Shown here: positions 46,780-59,925 of the stretch, piece after piece
Layout: every line of letters begins with the position of its first letter
Position numbering within the stretch: position 1 is the first letter of the stretch
NCBI GenBank assembly: GCA_039566865.1
Contig: CM076952.1
Coordinates: 17,628,501-17,692,500 of the forward strand
Origin: Aurelia coerulea
Lineage: Eukaryota > Cnidaria > Scyphozoa > Semaeostomeae > Ulmaridae
Direction of reading: 5' to 3'
DNA: 64,000 nucleotides
The notes under the pieces: generated by a model
Told to the model about the DNA's origin: nothing
The model's database searches: none
Seen by the model: the letters and a program-made list of their open reading frames with translations, nothing else
Translations under genes and position numbers: made by a program

Positions 46780-47785
46780 CTTCGCACCTTGGCTGTGTCC
46801 TTGATGGGGACCTGTCTGGCGAGTCAATGGCAACCAGGACCCTTGGTAAAATCAATGGCAGGCTCAGATTCCTTTACAGAAAGCAAAATTTTCTTGACCT
46901 TTCCCTTCGAAGATTACTGGCAAATGCACTAATTCAACCCCACTTTGACTTTGCATGCAGCGCTTGGCTTCCAATGTTGAATAAAAGATTAACTAAAAAA
47001 ATTCAGACGGCTCAAAATAAATGTATCAGATTCTGCTTGAATCTGAGTAACAGAGCACATATAGGAGTAAAAGAATTCAAAACTGTAAACTGGCTCCCCA
47101 CTAAAGGAAGGTTTGAGCAATGCACTGCTGCAAAGGTTTTCAATTTTTTTGATAATGCAGCCCCATCATATATGTCAGAGATGCTCTTACCAGTTGGCCA
47201 GAGCCGAGTAACTCGAAGATCTAAAAACAAACTAATTCAACCTTTCCGAAAAAGCAACACAGGACAAAATGGTCTCTCATATTTAGGACCTAGAATATGG
47301 AACAGTTTACCCTCAGAACTAAAATCTGCAACAAACAACAACAGTTTCAAACATAAAATCAAAGATCAATTCTTTAAAAATCTCCAAAGTCTTGATGATA
47401 GTCCCTACATATATTATTAGAAATCTAAAAACAGCCTACAGACATGCTTACTTATCATCCTTAAGAAAGGCTTTATTTCAGGTCTAGATAAATTTCTGTT
47501 TTTCATGAAAACTTTCTCTGATTATCTCGCTAATTTTTCTTTTTCTTAATTTCAAAGGGCACTCCTGGATGGACCATTATGGAAACAAGGTCGCATTGAC
47601 CTTTTAATGCTATCCCTGCCATTTAATGCTTTTTTATTAAATTAGATTCTAAATTAGATTATGTAACTTTTGCCTGTAATTTTTTCAAACTTGTAAATAT
47701 TGTAATTAGATCTTTTTTTCTGAATCTGTTATTTTTCATTTTTATTTTGATGGCGAAATTTTACATACATACATACATACATACA
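46780..47785 (+). pseudogene. LINE C-terminal ORF2 and 3' end with (ACAT)n tail
   Basis: From about 46784 a frame open to 47420 reads as the part after the polymerase: LDGDLSGESM, KINGRLRFLYRKQNFLD, CSAWLPML, QNKCIRFCL, and SYLGPRIWNSLPSELKSA with FKHKIKDQFF at the end. A 3' region follows with GGACCATTATGGAAACAAGG and a tail (ACAT)n at 47763-47785. This is a different LINE family from the one at 37826 and 48105 (different C-terminus and tail). 5'-truncated; the C-terminal frame is intact, so a young insertion. Confidence 0.8.
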
Positions 47786-48104
47786 TGCAGGAAAAGTAGA
47801 GACGGAAAGAAAACATAAATAATGACACAAATTATGATCTCGATGTATCAGACGTAAATCTACTTTTTTAATTCAGAGTTTCCCGCAGCCCGTGCCATTA
47901 CACTAATGGCCAAAACTATCCGGCAACCTTGTATAACCCTTAACAAATTAAGTTTTAAGTGAAACTGATATCCCGTGTTATTTTGTGACATTATGCGTCA
48001 TCTACTTGTGACGTCACGATGAAATTTATTGAAAACTTGGAAATATTAGCAGTAGCTAAAGTCAGCAGTCGCGTCTAACCATCCGGATATGGCACGAAGC
48101 TGTT

Positions 48105-49560
48105 ATTGTTATGAATATCTGGACGCAAATAAATCACTATTTATGAGCATCAGTCTGGTTTTCGACTCTTACATTCGGTTGCCACAAGCACCAACGATTG
48201 GTACCTGAATATAGATAAAGGAAAATACACTGGTCTAATTTTTATTGAATTGAAGAAAGATTTCGATACGGTTGATCATGAAGTCCTACTAAAAAGACTG
48301 AAAATGTATGGAGTGACTGGCCTGGAACATGACTGGTTCATATCATACTTGGATAATCGTAAACAATTCTGCAGGGTAGATGGCCTTTCCTCTGATGTAA
48401 AGGGAATAAATTGTGGAGTTCCTCAAGGCTCTTGTCTTGGTCCACTCTTATTTCTGATTTACATCAATGATTTGCCTCTTTCCCTGGAGAAATCTCATGT
48501 CAGCATGTATGCTGATGATACGGCCATTTCCCTCTCTTCAAAGAGCATTGATGACCTACAAAATGACCTAAACTCATATCTTTTTAAGCTACAGAATTGG
48601 TTGCATGCAAACAAACTTTCTTTGAACGTTGTGAAAACGCAGGCACTTATCATAGGCTTTGGTCCAAACATCCGTAAGATCGAAGACCAGCCTGATGCTC
48701 AACCATCTTTTTCATTAGGTGATCAGGACATGATTACTAATACAAGATACCTAGGTGTTCAGATAGACAGTCAACTTAATTGGGACAAACATATTGACAC
48801 TATCAAGACCAAGGCAAATCGAGCCCTTGAACTTATTAAGTATTCTAAGAAATATCTTCCATCTGACGCACTCAACAAAATGTATCGAGGAATTGTTGAG
48901 CCCCATTTGAGTTACTGTTGTTCCGTTTGGGGCTGCTGTAGTGAATCAAAAATTGACGCCTTGCAAAAGATCCAAAATATTGCTGCAAGAATTGTAACGA
49001 GCAGCCGATACGATGCTTCTGCTGCTCCGATAATTGAGAATCTTGGCTGATCAAATATCAGAAATCTTGTAAGAAAAGAGACAGCCACGCTAACTTATAA
49101 ATCTTTGAATTCGCTTGCCCCACTTGAACAAATTATTCATAAAATGTTCGGACGGTATAGAGCGGTTTCTGCGCTCATCAGAAACTGATCTTAAGATACC
49201 GTTCCTAAAAACTATCAATGGCCAAAAGGCTTTTTCTTATCGAGGTGCGAAACTGTGGAACAACCTAGAAACAGAGACAAAGTTGGCACCCTCCCTGAAA
49301 ACCTTCAAAAAACAACTATAGACGGGGACAAGTTTTATTTTATTAATTAGTCTTAGTTTTGTATAATATTGTAAATTAGGCATGTAAATTTCTTTTGTTC
49401 TTTGTTTTAGTGCTTAGGTTTTTTTTGTTTTTTTGTTTTTGTTTAAACAGGTCAGGTTGAAAAACATATTTATATATGAATCCTATTTTAACCTGTATGA
49501 ATATTGTAAAATGAAAAATGAAAAATGAAAAATGAAAAATGAAAAATGAAAAATGAAATG
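48105..49560 (+). pseudogene. CR1/L2-like LINE with mutated polymerase, AAATG tail
   Basis: 5'-truncated ORF2. Reads from about KHYL-like sequence near 48140 into motif A, which is FIELKKDFDTVDH: the catalytic Asp is Glu and the following Ala is Asp, compared with FIDLKKAFDTVDH at 39070. [13 protein letters not shown] and YADD (48508-48519) remain. A Trp codon has become TGA at 49048-49050, and a frame shift follows before FSYRGAKLWNNLE and FKKQL at 49321. The 3' tail is (AAATG)n at 49511-49560. Closest relative in the window is the LINE at 37826-40003. Certainly inactive. Confidence 0.85.
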
Positions 49561-49565
49561 AATTT

Positions 49566-49948
49566 GCACCATTCCAATGCAGAATTCTTCTTTCTACAAC
49601 ATATCTAAATGCGCTAAGATCCACGTCCAGGAAATGATTTTAGAGGAGGTTTTATAAATTGCACGGGTAGTTCTGTACTGCAAGCCGTAAACTGTGCTCA
49701 GATTCAAGCAATCTTTACACAAAATCAGATCTAATGATAAGAAAGATCTTGACGAGCAGATTCTGAAGATGTACTTGTTTGCCATATTTGGTCAAGATAT
49801 TGACAAGCTATGATTGATTAGAATTTGAGTGTTTCCTTCACAATAACAGGTTGCTTGCTATAAATTTTCCTCTGAAACTTTTTTCTCCAAGTGAATTTTA
49901 GCACATTTTGGATATGATGTAGAAAGAAGAATTCCGCATCAAATGGTG
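49566..49948. mobile_element. Inverted-repeat element inside the Tc1-like element
   Basis: GAATTCTTCTTTCTACAACA near 49580 is answered by the complement TGATGTAGAAAGAAGAATTC near 49915; the inverted ends are about 40 bp. It lies between the LINE tail and the next mariner-like element. No coding capacity. Confidence 0.65.
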
Positions 49949-49950
49949 TA

Positions 49951-50544
49951 CAGGGGTCCCAAAAATATTTGTGCCCCGTTTGCCTGAAGATTGCAACAAA
50001 AGGGCAATAGATTCTCGCCAAAATTTATATGATGTTGCTCTTCTGATGTTAAAACAAAGTTTACTGCCATCCCCGTAAAAATCCGTTGAAAGATGATGGA
50101 GCCATGACCTTCTGAAGACCAAATTTGCCTGATGACTGAAACCAGCGGTCGGCCATTTTGCCTTACTATTTTACAGTGATAAGTATCTTCACGTGAGGTA
50201 AGAAATAATTTCTGTGGGGTCAGAAATAGTGGATCTCTCTGAGGATTATCGGGATTTTCACGAGAGCTATGACGTTGGAGGCTGCTGTTTCATTTTCAAT
50301 CCATGAAGCTATTTATCGCTGCAAAATAGTAAGACAAAATGGCCGACCGCTGGTTTCAGTCACCGGGAAAATTTGGTCTCCTGAAGGTCATAGCTCCATC
50401 ATTTTGCATCGGATTTTTATGGCGATGGTAGCAAACTTTAATTGAGCATCTGAAAAGCAACAGCATGCAAAAATTTGGCGAGAATCTTTTGCCGTTTTGT
50501 CGCAATCTTCAGGCGAACGGGGCACAATTTTTTGGGACACCCTG
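49951..50544. mobile_element. Mariner-like element with GTGCCCCGTTTGCCTGAAG ends
   Basis: CAGGGGTCCCAAAAATATTT then GTGCCCCGTTTGCCTGAAG at the left, inverted at the right, TA flanks (49949-49950, 50545-50546). The two halves are nearly complementary throughout, including GGCCGACCGCTGGTTTCAG. 594 bp, non-coding. A lone end of the same family is near 17700. Confidence 0.85.
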
Positions 50545-50818
50545 TAGATAAGAGCTTCTTACCGTATGCATACAGGTAGAAATGACTGCTGACACTTTAC
50601 TGCTAATAGTTCCAAGTTTTCAATAAATTTCATTGTGACGTCACGATTAAATGGCGCAAAATTTCGCAAACTAGCATCGATTTCCGGATTCTGCATGAAG
50701 AACTGACGTGCCAATATGGTGAATGACAAATTGGCCATATCAGTTGCACTGGATTGCAGTAAGAGTTCATTTGTTAAGGGTTATCCAGGGTGGCCGGATA
50801 ATTTTGGCCAGTAGTGTA

Positions 50819-51515
50819 CTATAATAAGGAACGAGGAACGGGATATGATGGAAAAGTGTATTTGAGAAACATGCGAAATCTAGGAACTGCGGAATTTGGG
50901 AGCTACGGAATAAGGGAACAGAGGAGTTTAGGAATCGGGAAACTGGAGAATCGAGGAATAATGAAACGGCAATTCATATTGGTATGGAGTTTATAGCATC
51001 TCAAACGACAACTAAGAACACATTTGCTGCATAGAATTCAAGTGAATTTTAAGCATTGTTAGAAATAAAGCTTGTGATAAAAATGTATAACTAAAATTTC
51101 TTATTGAAAATCCCAATCAATATAGGGATACCAATAGAGCACCACGTCAATCGAAAACCATTGGCCTTAGATTTGAATTCTGAATATACTTTCTTGATTT
51201 GAAAATTGCACGAATAAGGAATTATTGAAACTGGGAATTTGAGAATATCGAAGCTACACAACAGGTTCTATACCAGCAGTATTTTTGATCTGCATCGAAT
51301 AAGTTTCCTCCGTTTTGTCTTTTATCATTTGCATTCTATTGCATCATTTCATATTCATGTAGCCATGCTACAGTTTTACGATAAGAATTGAGAAATATCC
51401 AGGCGGAGTATTTTGTGAATCATATTCATTAGTGGTCTGGATTGAAAAGGAATCAGCAGGGTTAGAAGGTGTGTTCATGAACAAGGGCCTGGGCAAGAGA
51501 ACATAGGGCTCAAAT
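50819..51515. other. No gene recognised
   Basis: Purine-rich words such as GGAACTGCGGAATTTGGGAG at 50820-50990 form a weak simple repeat. No supported gene. Confidence 0.45.
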
Positions 51516-51519
51516 CTTT

Positions 51520-54500
51520 AAAAAGGTCGGTGTAAAATTCTATTACAGTTTTTTTTTAATTAAATGGCTTGGATGGAACTTGGGGTTTTTGCTATAAATC
51601 TGCCGTGGCAATTTATTGATATCTTGATTTTTTTCAAAATGTCAGCATATATTAAATTTGAGGCTATGACGTCATCAAGTTTCTAAATCCTAAACCAGAA
51701 AAGCTACAGATTTCTGCTTGCCACCATGCTGTAGACCTTTATAAACTATGGTTTTCTTGGAGGTTATATCATCTTCCCTCTATTGGTTTAGGATGTACGA
51801 TGATTTGAATTGTTTTCAAAAACTTTCCATGATTTCTTGAAAAATAATCAAATTGCCACCATTTTGAAAAAAATAAAGATATCAACAAATTTCCAGGGCA
51901 GATTTACAGCAAAGTACCAAAAGCAGCATATGAGTCAAGTCTTTCAATAGGGCACAGAGAAACCCGCAAATCTTCCAATTTCACGCTTATAAGACAATGA
52001 TATCGTCGTATTCCGATCACATGACTGAAAATAAGGCTTTCGAGATAACTTTTCGAGTACCTTCACGAAAATAAAAATGGATATTCGAGTAATAAGGATA
52101 CAGAGCTGGTTTTACCACCAATCGATTCGAGAGGCCTCACTCCACATTTGTTTTTCTGCATTTGGTTCAAATCTCGTCAGGGATCGGCGTTACATCGACT
52201 TTCATTCCTTCGAAAATTGGCCTATGTTCAAGAATTCTTCAGGAACGCTAAAAATAAGATATAGCTTTCAAAATTTCACATGTTACGTGAATTATGTCCA
52301 GGAATAACATGAAAATATTTGTTTGTGTGATTTTCGAAAATCCTAGACGAATTAAAGCTATTTGCTGCGAAGAAAGCTAATGGGCCTACCTTCACCCGCA
52401 GCAAAATCCCAGTAATCGGCATTAAATCACTCTTTTTTGCAATAATAATCAGCGGATACATCAACGAATAACTCTTCGCCACAAATCCAATTTCTTTCCA
52501 CCATTTTATCATCGATAATTTCGATAAAATGTGACAAGACTTTACAGCCTCTGCAGTAAACCGTCCAACTACCGTCGATTCAAAGTTTTTTGTTTGTTTT
52601 TTTATATATTCCAATAAAAAGTTACAATATATTTACGAGCTACACTACACTACTTACAGAACTACTTTACAATATGAGCTACCCTACACTACTTACATAA
52701 TTACCCTACAATACTACTACAACGATACCCCAAGGAGCAAAAAGCAATGTCTGCCCCGAGGCCATTAACATATAGATATATAATATAAGAAAAAGAAGAA
52801 ACTAGTCAAAATATAAGACAAGAAAAATAAATGACATGAACAAAAAGAACAACTACATAAAATCTACTCGTAAATTACTACTAAACGGGGAAAGGTGGTG
52901 GCATGTAATGAAGTTTGGAATTATCTTAATCAAATCGACCAGTTTTATGGATATACTGCAAAGTTAATTGTAATATATTTCTATTAACTTCATTGGAAAG
53001 TTCTTTATCACCATACAGTAAAAGCTCCGTAAGAACCTTATTTGAAGGATTAATGTACCCAAATGGTCTCAGTAGCGAAAGGACTCCAGCGAGAAGATCA
53101 CGTCGTTCCTCATCAAAAGAAGGGCAATGCAACAAAAAGTGTTCAGTATCCTCAACACCGTCATTTGTGGGGCACATTGGATTTATTGTATCCCTAAAAT
53201 TGTGCTTGAATTTGTGAAAGTTCAGTGTGCTTAGGCCAACCCTTAGTTGAGAAATAGTCATGAATACCAAAAACGGATTTTGCAGGAGGGCGTATTATGG
53301 ATAGCAGCTTTGACTTAAAAACAGCAACAGTTGGTGCAGTTCTAATTTCTGGATCAAGTTTGTTCCATTCAGATAAGCAGTGAGGATAGAAGGCAGACTG
53401 AAATTTTTCTGTCCTTGCCCCTATTCGCCCAACGACATCCTGATTGCGAAGAGAGTATTGGGACTGTTGAAACGGTGGAATTGGGATTCAAAGTTTTCTT
53501 GTTGCAAAAGCATAGCCGTCAAATCTTTTCTTTTGTCCAAAGCTCCCGTGGGGATCTGACTCACGCTCTGATCAGATCGCATTTTCTCCTATGATTGACC
53601 AATCAGGTACCGTCGTTGTGTCTACTTCCGCGTTTCGCAGCAAAACTTAGGCCATTTTCAGCAAGTTTTGACCACTCTCCGGAAAAAATCATTGCACGAT
53701 CGGATAAATCGAATTTCGTCAAAATTTCAATTGGAGAAGATTCTCCATGCTTTGGACCATAAGTGTTTTCGGTATGGCTTTGCGATCACTAAAAATAGCA
53801 AAATTGTGGTATTTTTAAGCTCACTGCAGTCATTCATCGGTTACAGACTCTATGATTAGCAAAAAGAAGAGTAGAAAACTGAAAATCTGAAGAAGAACTA
53901 GTGCATACACATACCTCAGATGGATTTAATAACAAACATCCACTTTTTCTGCCGCGATCTACAGCGAGTTTCACCAGCAAATAACACAGTCAACAAAAAT
54001 AGGCGCGAGAACTTGAATGATCAGCTACATGCCATCGTCGAGTGAGAACAACATCCGATTCCAATGAACAGAAATATGAATAAATCAACGGAGAATAACG
54101 AATACATGAACTTGCCATGCTGAAGATTACGGGAGTAGCTGTACGTCCACTCTGGCCCGAAAGAACAATTTTGTGATGTCTCTTTCGATAAACCATCTAT
54201 GGATAAACCGTGCCACCATCCCTTTATCCAACTGCGGCTATCGTTGCCAGATGGAAACCGGCAATAACATTACCAAAACGATGTACGAATTGATCGGTCA
54301 CATCCCATCTTTTATTGCAAGAAAAATGTCTATCGTCTTATGGTCTGGCAGGCTAGCAGCTTCATGAAACAGAACTGAAATGCTAGGTTTAGTGTTCTTA
54401 CAAATACGAATAACAAGAAGAAATGTACATCTTATTTTCATAACGAGTAAAAAAGATCGATCTTTTCGACATTTGAAATACTATTTATAGAAACTCCTCA

Positions 54501-54955
54501 TGTCAATTTCACATTTTGGGCGGATATCATAAAAAATATTTTATCTTTTAGAAGTCCTTCGTTAGAAAATCACCCCTTCACAGTCAAGCAACACAGTAGC
54601 ATCAAAGCAAAGTTGGGCAGTTTGCAAACTCATTGCCCATTCATGGAAGAACAACTCTATTTTTGTAAGATTCTACAACTTTCATCCAAGAAAGAAAGCT
54701 CCACAAAATTCTCATTTTCTGAGTACAAAATGTTTAGTAAGAGTTTCTTAAAATTTCTCTCAAATTTATATCGGTGGTGTAGGATCTCTGGGATCTCCTG
54801 TGCCTTAGACAAAAATTGTGCGGCAAATTATGAAATCATGCCACAGTGTAGATCACATACGAAATCTCATGTAAGAAGTTACCAAACGAAAAGTGAAATT
54901 AATTTGTTTCAGTTTCCAAAATGTTATATTTACTTTAGGCTTGATTCTAATAAAA
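51520..54955. repeat. Left arm of large palindrome
   Basis: Reverse complement of 55320-58110 over nearly its whole length. Matching anchors include GAGGCCTCACTCCACATTTG (52132 and its complement near 57780), CGATCGGATAAATCG (53698 and near 56560) and CAAACTCATTGCCCATTCAT (54627 and near 55620). Left-only segments are 51590-51905 (itself a small inverted repeat) and a LINE fragment at 52612-53494. Small open frames appear in mirror pairs with no known domain. Confidence 0.85.
52612..53494 (-). pseudogene. LINE C-terminal piece inside palindrome left arm
   Basis: On the minus strand two frames read as the C-terminus of a CR1/L2-type ORF2: SEWNKLDPEIRTAPTVAVFK, then after a shift LNFHKFKHNFRDTINPMC and the CPTND...DTEHFLLHCPSF zinc-like motif. 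A 3' part runs down to 52612. Absent from the right arm, so it landed after the inverted duplication, or was lost from the other arm. Confidence 0.75.
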
Positions 54956-55319
54956 AGTTTCTTGTAAGGTTACAAAATTTTCAAAATTCGAAGTGACAGT
55001 TTGTCGACGTTCATTCAGAACCACATTTTGAACCAATGAATTGTTAAAAAACGAAATAATAACAAAAATTATTGCTTTTTAGTAATAGTTCGAGTTGGTA
55101 ATGCAATTTCTGGTTGAAAACATTTTTTGCAACTCATAACTTACTTTGAAAAAGTTCCTTAAATTTGAAATAACCTTTCATCGCTTCTAATAGAGTTTCT
55201 TAATTTATGGAAAAGGCAGCAACGGTTTCCTTCAAGCAGTTTCCTGCAGAAACAGTGTATGCTGTTGCATTGATAGAGGTCCGCTATCATAGGAAAAATG
55301 TCAAGAAACTGAACTCTCA
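54956..55319. other. Centre of the large palindrome
   Basis: About 360 bp that I could not pair between the two arms. AT-rich, no gene. Confidence 0.6.
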
Positions 55320-58110
55320 GGTCACCTAGAATATAAATTCTTTGAAACTGGAACATAATAACTTCACTTTTCATTGAGTAATTTCTTACATGAGACTTCG
55401 TATGTGATCTACACTATTGTGGCATAATATGCCGCACAATTTTTGTCTAAGGCACAGGAGATCCCAGAGATCCTACACCACCGATAGAAATTTGAAGGAA
55501 CTTTTAAGAAACTCTTACGAAACATTTTGTACTCAGAAAGTGAGAATTTTGAGGAGCTTTCTTTGTTGGATGAAAGTTGTAGAATCTTACAAAAAATAGG
55601 GTTGTTCTTCCATGAATGGGCAATGAGTTTGCAAACTGCCCAACTTTACTTTGATGCTGCTGTGTTGCTTGACTGTGAAGGGGTGATTTTCTAACGAAGG
55701 ACTTCTAAAAATTAAACTATTTTTTTATGATATCCGCCCAAAATGTGAAATTGACATGAGGAGTTTCTATAAATAGTATTTCAAATGTCGAAAAGATCGA
55801 TCTTTTTTCTTTTTTACTCGTTATGAAAATAAGATGTACATTTCTTCTTGTTATTCGTATTCGTAAGAACACTAAACCTAGCATTTCAGTTCTGTTTCAT
55901 GAAGCTGCTAGCCTGCTAGACCATAAGACGATAGACATTTTTCTTGCAATAAAAGATGGGATGTGACCGATCAATTCGTACATCGTTTTGGTAATGTTAT
56001 TGCCGGTTTCCATCTGGCAACGATAGCTGCAGTTGGATAAAGGAATGGTGGCACGGTTTATCCATAGATGGTTTATCGAAAGAGACATCACAAAATTGTT
56101 CTTTCTGGGCCAGAGTGGACGTACAGCTACTCCCGTAATCTTCAGCATGGCAAGTTCATGTATTCGTTATTCACCGTTGATTTATTCATATTTCTGTTCA
56201 TTGGAATCGGATGTTGTTCTCACTCGACGATGGCATGTAGCTGATCATTCAAGTTCTCGCGCCTATTTTTGTTGACTGTGTTATTTGCTGGTGAAACTCG
56301 CTGTAGATCGCGGCAGAAAAAGTGGATGTTTGTTATTAAATCCATCTGAGGTATGTGTAGGCCCTAGCTCTTCTTCAGGTTTTCAGTTTTCTACTCTTCT
56401 TTTTGCTAATCATAGAGTCTGTAACCGATGAATGACTGCAGTGAGCTTAAAAATGCCACAATTCTGCTATTTTTAGTGATCGCAAAGCCATACCGAAAAC
56501 ACTTATGGTCCAAAGCATGGAGAATCTTCTCCAATTGAAATTTTGACGAAATTCGATTTATCCGATCGTGCAATGATTCTTTCCGGAGAGTGGTCAAAAC
56601 GGCCGAGAATGGCCTAAGTTTTGCTGCGAAACGCGGAAGTAAACACAACGACGGCACCTGATTGGTCAATCATAGGAGAAAATGCGATCTGATCAGAGCG
56701 TGAGTCAGAACCCCACGGGAGCTTTGGACAAAAGAAAAGATTTGACGGCTATGCTTGTTGCAAACACCAGGAAATCTTGCATAAAACAAAAGGTTGTGCA
56801 AGGCTCAGGTCTCCCATATGACACAGCAATTTGTACACCTTTGAGAATAGATTGCAGGGGAAATTTCTTTACACAAATTATGTACTTTTCCGATGTGACA
56901 AAGAAATTTGCAATCTTTGAGAAATGTTTTAATTTCTCTTTATTTTGCAACGATAGAATGCCCCCAGGAGTGTGCAATCTATTCTCAAAGGTGTCATTTT
57001 CCTGTGTCATACAGTAGAAACCCGCATAAAAGAACCTAGGTTTTTTCTGGGCAGCCTGAATTGGTTCTTAATTAAATGGCTGCTATTCTAAATTCCAGCC
57101 TGTATGGTTCTTAAAAAGGTTCTTATATACGAGCAGGCCTTGCACACATTAACACTGTTTTCCAGCCCAAGAATTCTTGAGATTTCTTGAGAATTCTTGA
57201 GAACAAATCTTTTGTACCAATGGAGAAGTCTGATCAGGAGGTGAAGAATTCTAAAAATTCTTGCCATTTTAATAATTTACATTAAAGCTATTATATAAGA
57301 ACCTTTTCCAGTTTCAGCCTCTTAGGGGTTCTTATTTAGGGGGTTTTAAAGATTGAATTTCAGCCTCTAGGTTCTTATAAAAACAGGGTAAAGTCTTACA
57401 TTTTATCGAAATTATCGATGATAAAATGGTGGAAAGAAATTGGATTTGTGATGAAGTTATTCGTTAATGTATCCGCTGGTTATTATTGCGAAAAATAGTG
57501 ATTTAATGCCGATTACTGGTTGCTGCGGGTGAAGGTAGGCCCATTAGCTTTCTTCGCAGCAAATAGCTTTAATTCGTCTAGGATTTTCGAAAATCACACA
57601 AAAAAATATTTTCATGTTATTCCTGGACATAATTCACGTAACATGTGAAATTTTGAAAGCTATATCTTATTTGTAGCGTTCCTGAAGAATTCTTGAACAT
57701 AGGCCAATTTTCGAAGGAATGAAAGTCGATGTAACGCCGATCCCTGACGAGATTTGAACCAAATGCAGAAAAACAAATGTGGAGTGAGGCCTCTCGAATC
57801 GATTGGTGGTAAAACCAGCTCTGTATCTTTATTACTCGAATATCCATTTTTATTTTCGTGAAGGTACTCGAAAATTTATCTCGAAAGCCTTATATTCAGT
57901 CATGTGATCGGAATACGACGATATCATTGGCTTATAAGCGTGAAATTGGAAGATTTGAGGGTTTCCCTGTGCCCTATTGAAAGATTTGACTCATATGCTA
58001 CCAAAAGCACTTTTTGAGCCATTCAATTCAAAGAAAAATTTCAAAGAGTTTTACACCCACCTTTTTAAAGATTTAAAAGATTTGAGCCCTATGTTGGGCA
58101 AGAGTGAAGA
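55320..58110. repeat. Right arm of large palindrome
   Basis: Reverse complement of the left arm. Right-only sequence at about 56760-57400 includes a small foldback (56809-57013, with GAGAATAGATTGCA and its complement) and a stretch of GGTTCTTAT words at 57030-57380. The outer end GAGTTTTACACCCACC matches the left outer end and the foldback family at 18822. Confidence 0.85.
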
Positions 58111-59920
58111 ATGCATTGAAATCTTCGAAATTCGCATGGGCACGAGACAAGGAGACAAAGAGTGCGTGGGTTTTTCTTTGTCCTTTTTATAGACTGACGT
58201 ATTTACCTTATCCAGTTACCTCTAATTCTTCGTGATCAACAACTTACCTCTACTTTCTGTAAATTTTATAATTTCTTGAAATCTCGACTGGAAATATATC
58301 ACGGGCGGCCCCAAAAATGTTTTTCTTTGTTAATCTGTCGCAATGTAAGGGGAGGCGTTATTGCATGCAAGAAAATTCTTTATTGTTTTTCTTCTGAAGT
58401 AAACAACACTTAACGACGCGTCACAATGCCCAGGAAAATAAGTATTTGTACGTAGTCAATTTGTGCTATAGGATAAAAATTGATCTTTGAATAACACCCA
58501 ACAAGTTCTTGCCAAAATGATTTATATGCAACTCTAATCCGCTAATCCTCAATTTTGCTAGTACAAAAATAGCTGTTAATGAAGTTAAGTGAGTGCAGCT
58601 CAGAAGAGTAGTAGCTATAAGAAAGTTGTCCCCCAACATCGAGGGAGGGAGAGGGGGGCTCACTTCCACGAGCATTCACCCACTGCATGGGAGGACATAC
58701 AATTTTTCTCAGACAAACCGCATCTCATTTCCCTAACAAAATGGCCTCCTGGGTGGTGGATGAGTCCCCCTCCCCCCATTGGCTTTGGTCCTGCTGTTGA
58801 CAGTGATCGGATCGTTGTCTGTTGTTTGTACAGAGAGACAGAGTCAAGTTTGGACCTTTGTATACCATAGTGTTGTATCAGGCTATTGGAGAATTAAATT
58901 GAGATTGAAATTGATGTTGTACGAGCAAAATCTCCTTGTAAAATGCCACTCAAATGCTGACAGCCTAAATTTGAGCAGGCCAAGCAGCTGTGGTGTCATT
59001 TATTCATTTCTGTCGTGAAGAACTTTTGTTATGACATTTTGCATAGAGTAGCAGAGGAAATCAATATTTTTCATATGAGTTTGGACCTCTGAAGAATTGG
59101 ATGCGGCGTTCGGAGCAATCCTTGTGTTCCTTTGGCTTTCAAAACAGTCGTGAGTCTGTCGTTCATTCAACACAACATTTGAGCATAGTTAAATTTTGAA
59201 GCAATGAGAACAAGCTGATTGATTTGAGTGTAGTCATTATTGTTTTAATTGCCAAGGAACGCTGCAGGTAAAAAAAATTCCTCTCGAATGACGCATTGCA
59301 GTTAGCCACATAGCCAGATACATACATAATCCACGATTGGCAGTTTGTTGCATCTAAATGTCCGCTTCGCTGCGCTCGCTGCAATAATACTCCCGTTGAA
59401 AAATCACCAAACCTCGATTATCGAAGCTATCAATAATAATTTCTTCTTTGTCTCATTGTCAGTGATCCAACTATAGTGATGGTAAGATATTCATGGGAAA
59501 ACCTTATTCTAAGCTATAAGCAGCATCGTAAATCTTACCATTATTTTGAGATATTCAATCATCCTTCAAGTTTACTATGGCATTCTGCTTTTAGCTTTAC
59601 ATTTATGACCAAACCAGAAGAATCGAGAAGAATAACATACAAAAGGAACTTAATGTGGTAATCGTCATGCCTTTTGCAGGATTATTCAAAACCAGCAGTA
59701 CATTTGCTCATTGCAAAACCTATCACAAGATGAGCTATTTGGTTTCTGATGTACTTGCCAAAAAAAAAAGAAATTTCAAATCGCCTATGTAATCGCATTG
59801 TTGTGATCTTTCAAACAGTAGTACTTTTTGAGATACCCGGTACTGTAGCCTTGCGGACAGACTCAGCCTCTCCGCGCCCAGGCCAGATACCGCATAGTTG
59901 TTTAAAGTAACCACCTAAAG
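58111..59920. other. No gene recognised
   Basis: Open frames at 58589-58870 and elsewhere have no motif. CGGGCGGCCCCAAAAATG near 58301 and GAGATACCCGGTA near 59832 look like lone mariner-like ends without partners. Confidence 0.4.
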
Positions 59921-59925
59921 GGCAT

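Larger units (their letters stand above)
47901..50816. mobile_element. Tc1/mariner-like element with nested insertions
   Basis: CACTAATGGCCAAAACTATC (47901) is inverted at the right end as GATAATTTTGGCCAGTAGTG; the inverted match runs about 47 bp. TA lies outside both ends (47899-47900, 50817-50818). Subterminal blocks with GTGACGTCACGATGAAA near 48010 and its inverse near 50630 extend the fold. The original element was probably below 0.6 kb; a LINE, a foldback element and a mariner-like element make up the rest. Confidence 0.85.

Noticed and set aside
52160..52190. GGTTCAAATCTC, T-arm-like motif (also in the mirror arm near 57750)
   Set aside because: No acceptor stem, anticodon arm or A box could be placed around it.
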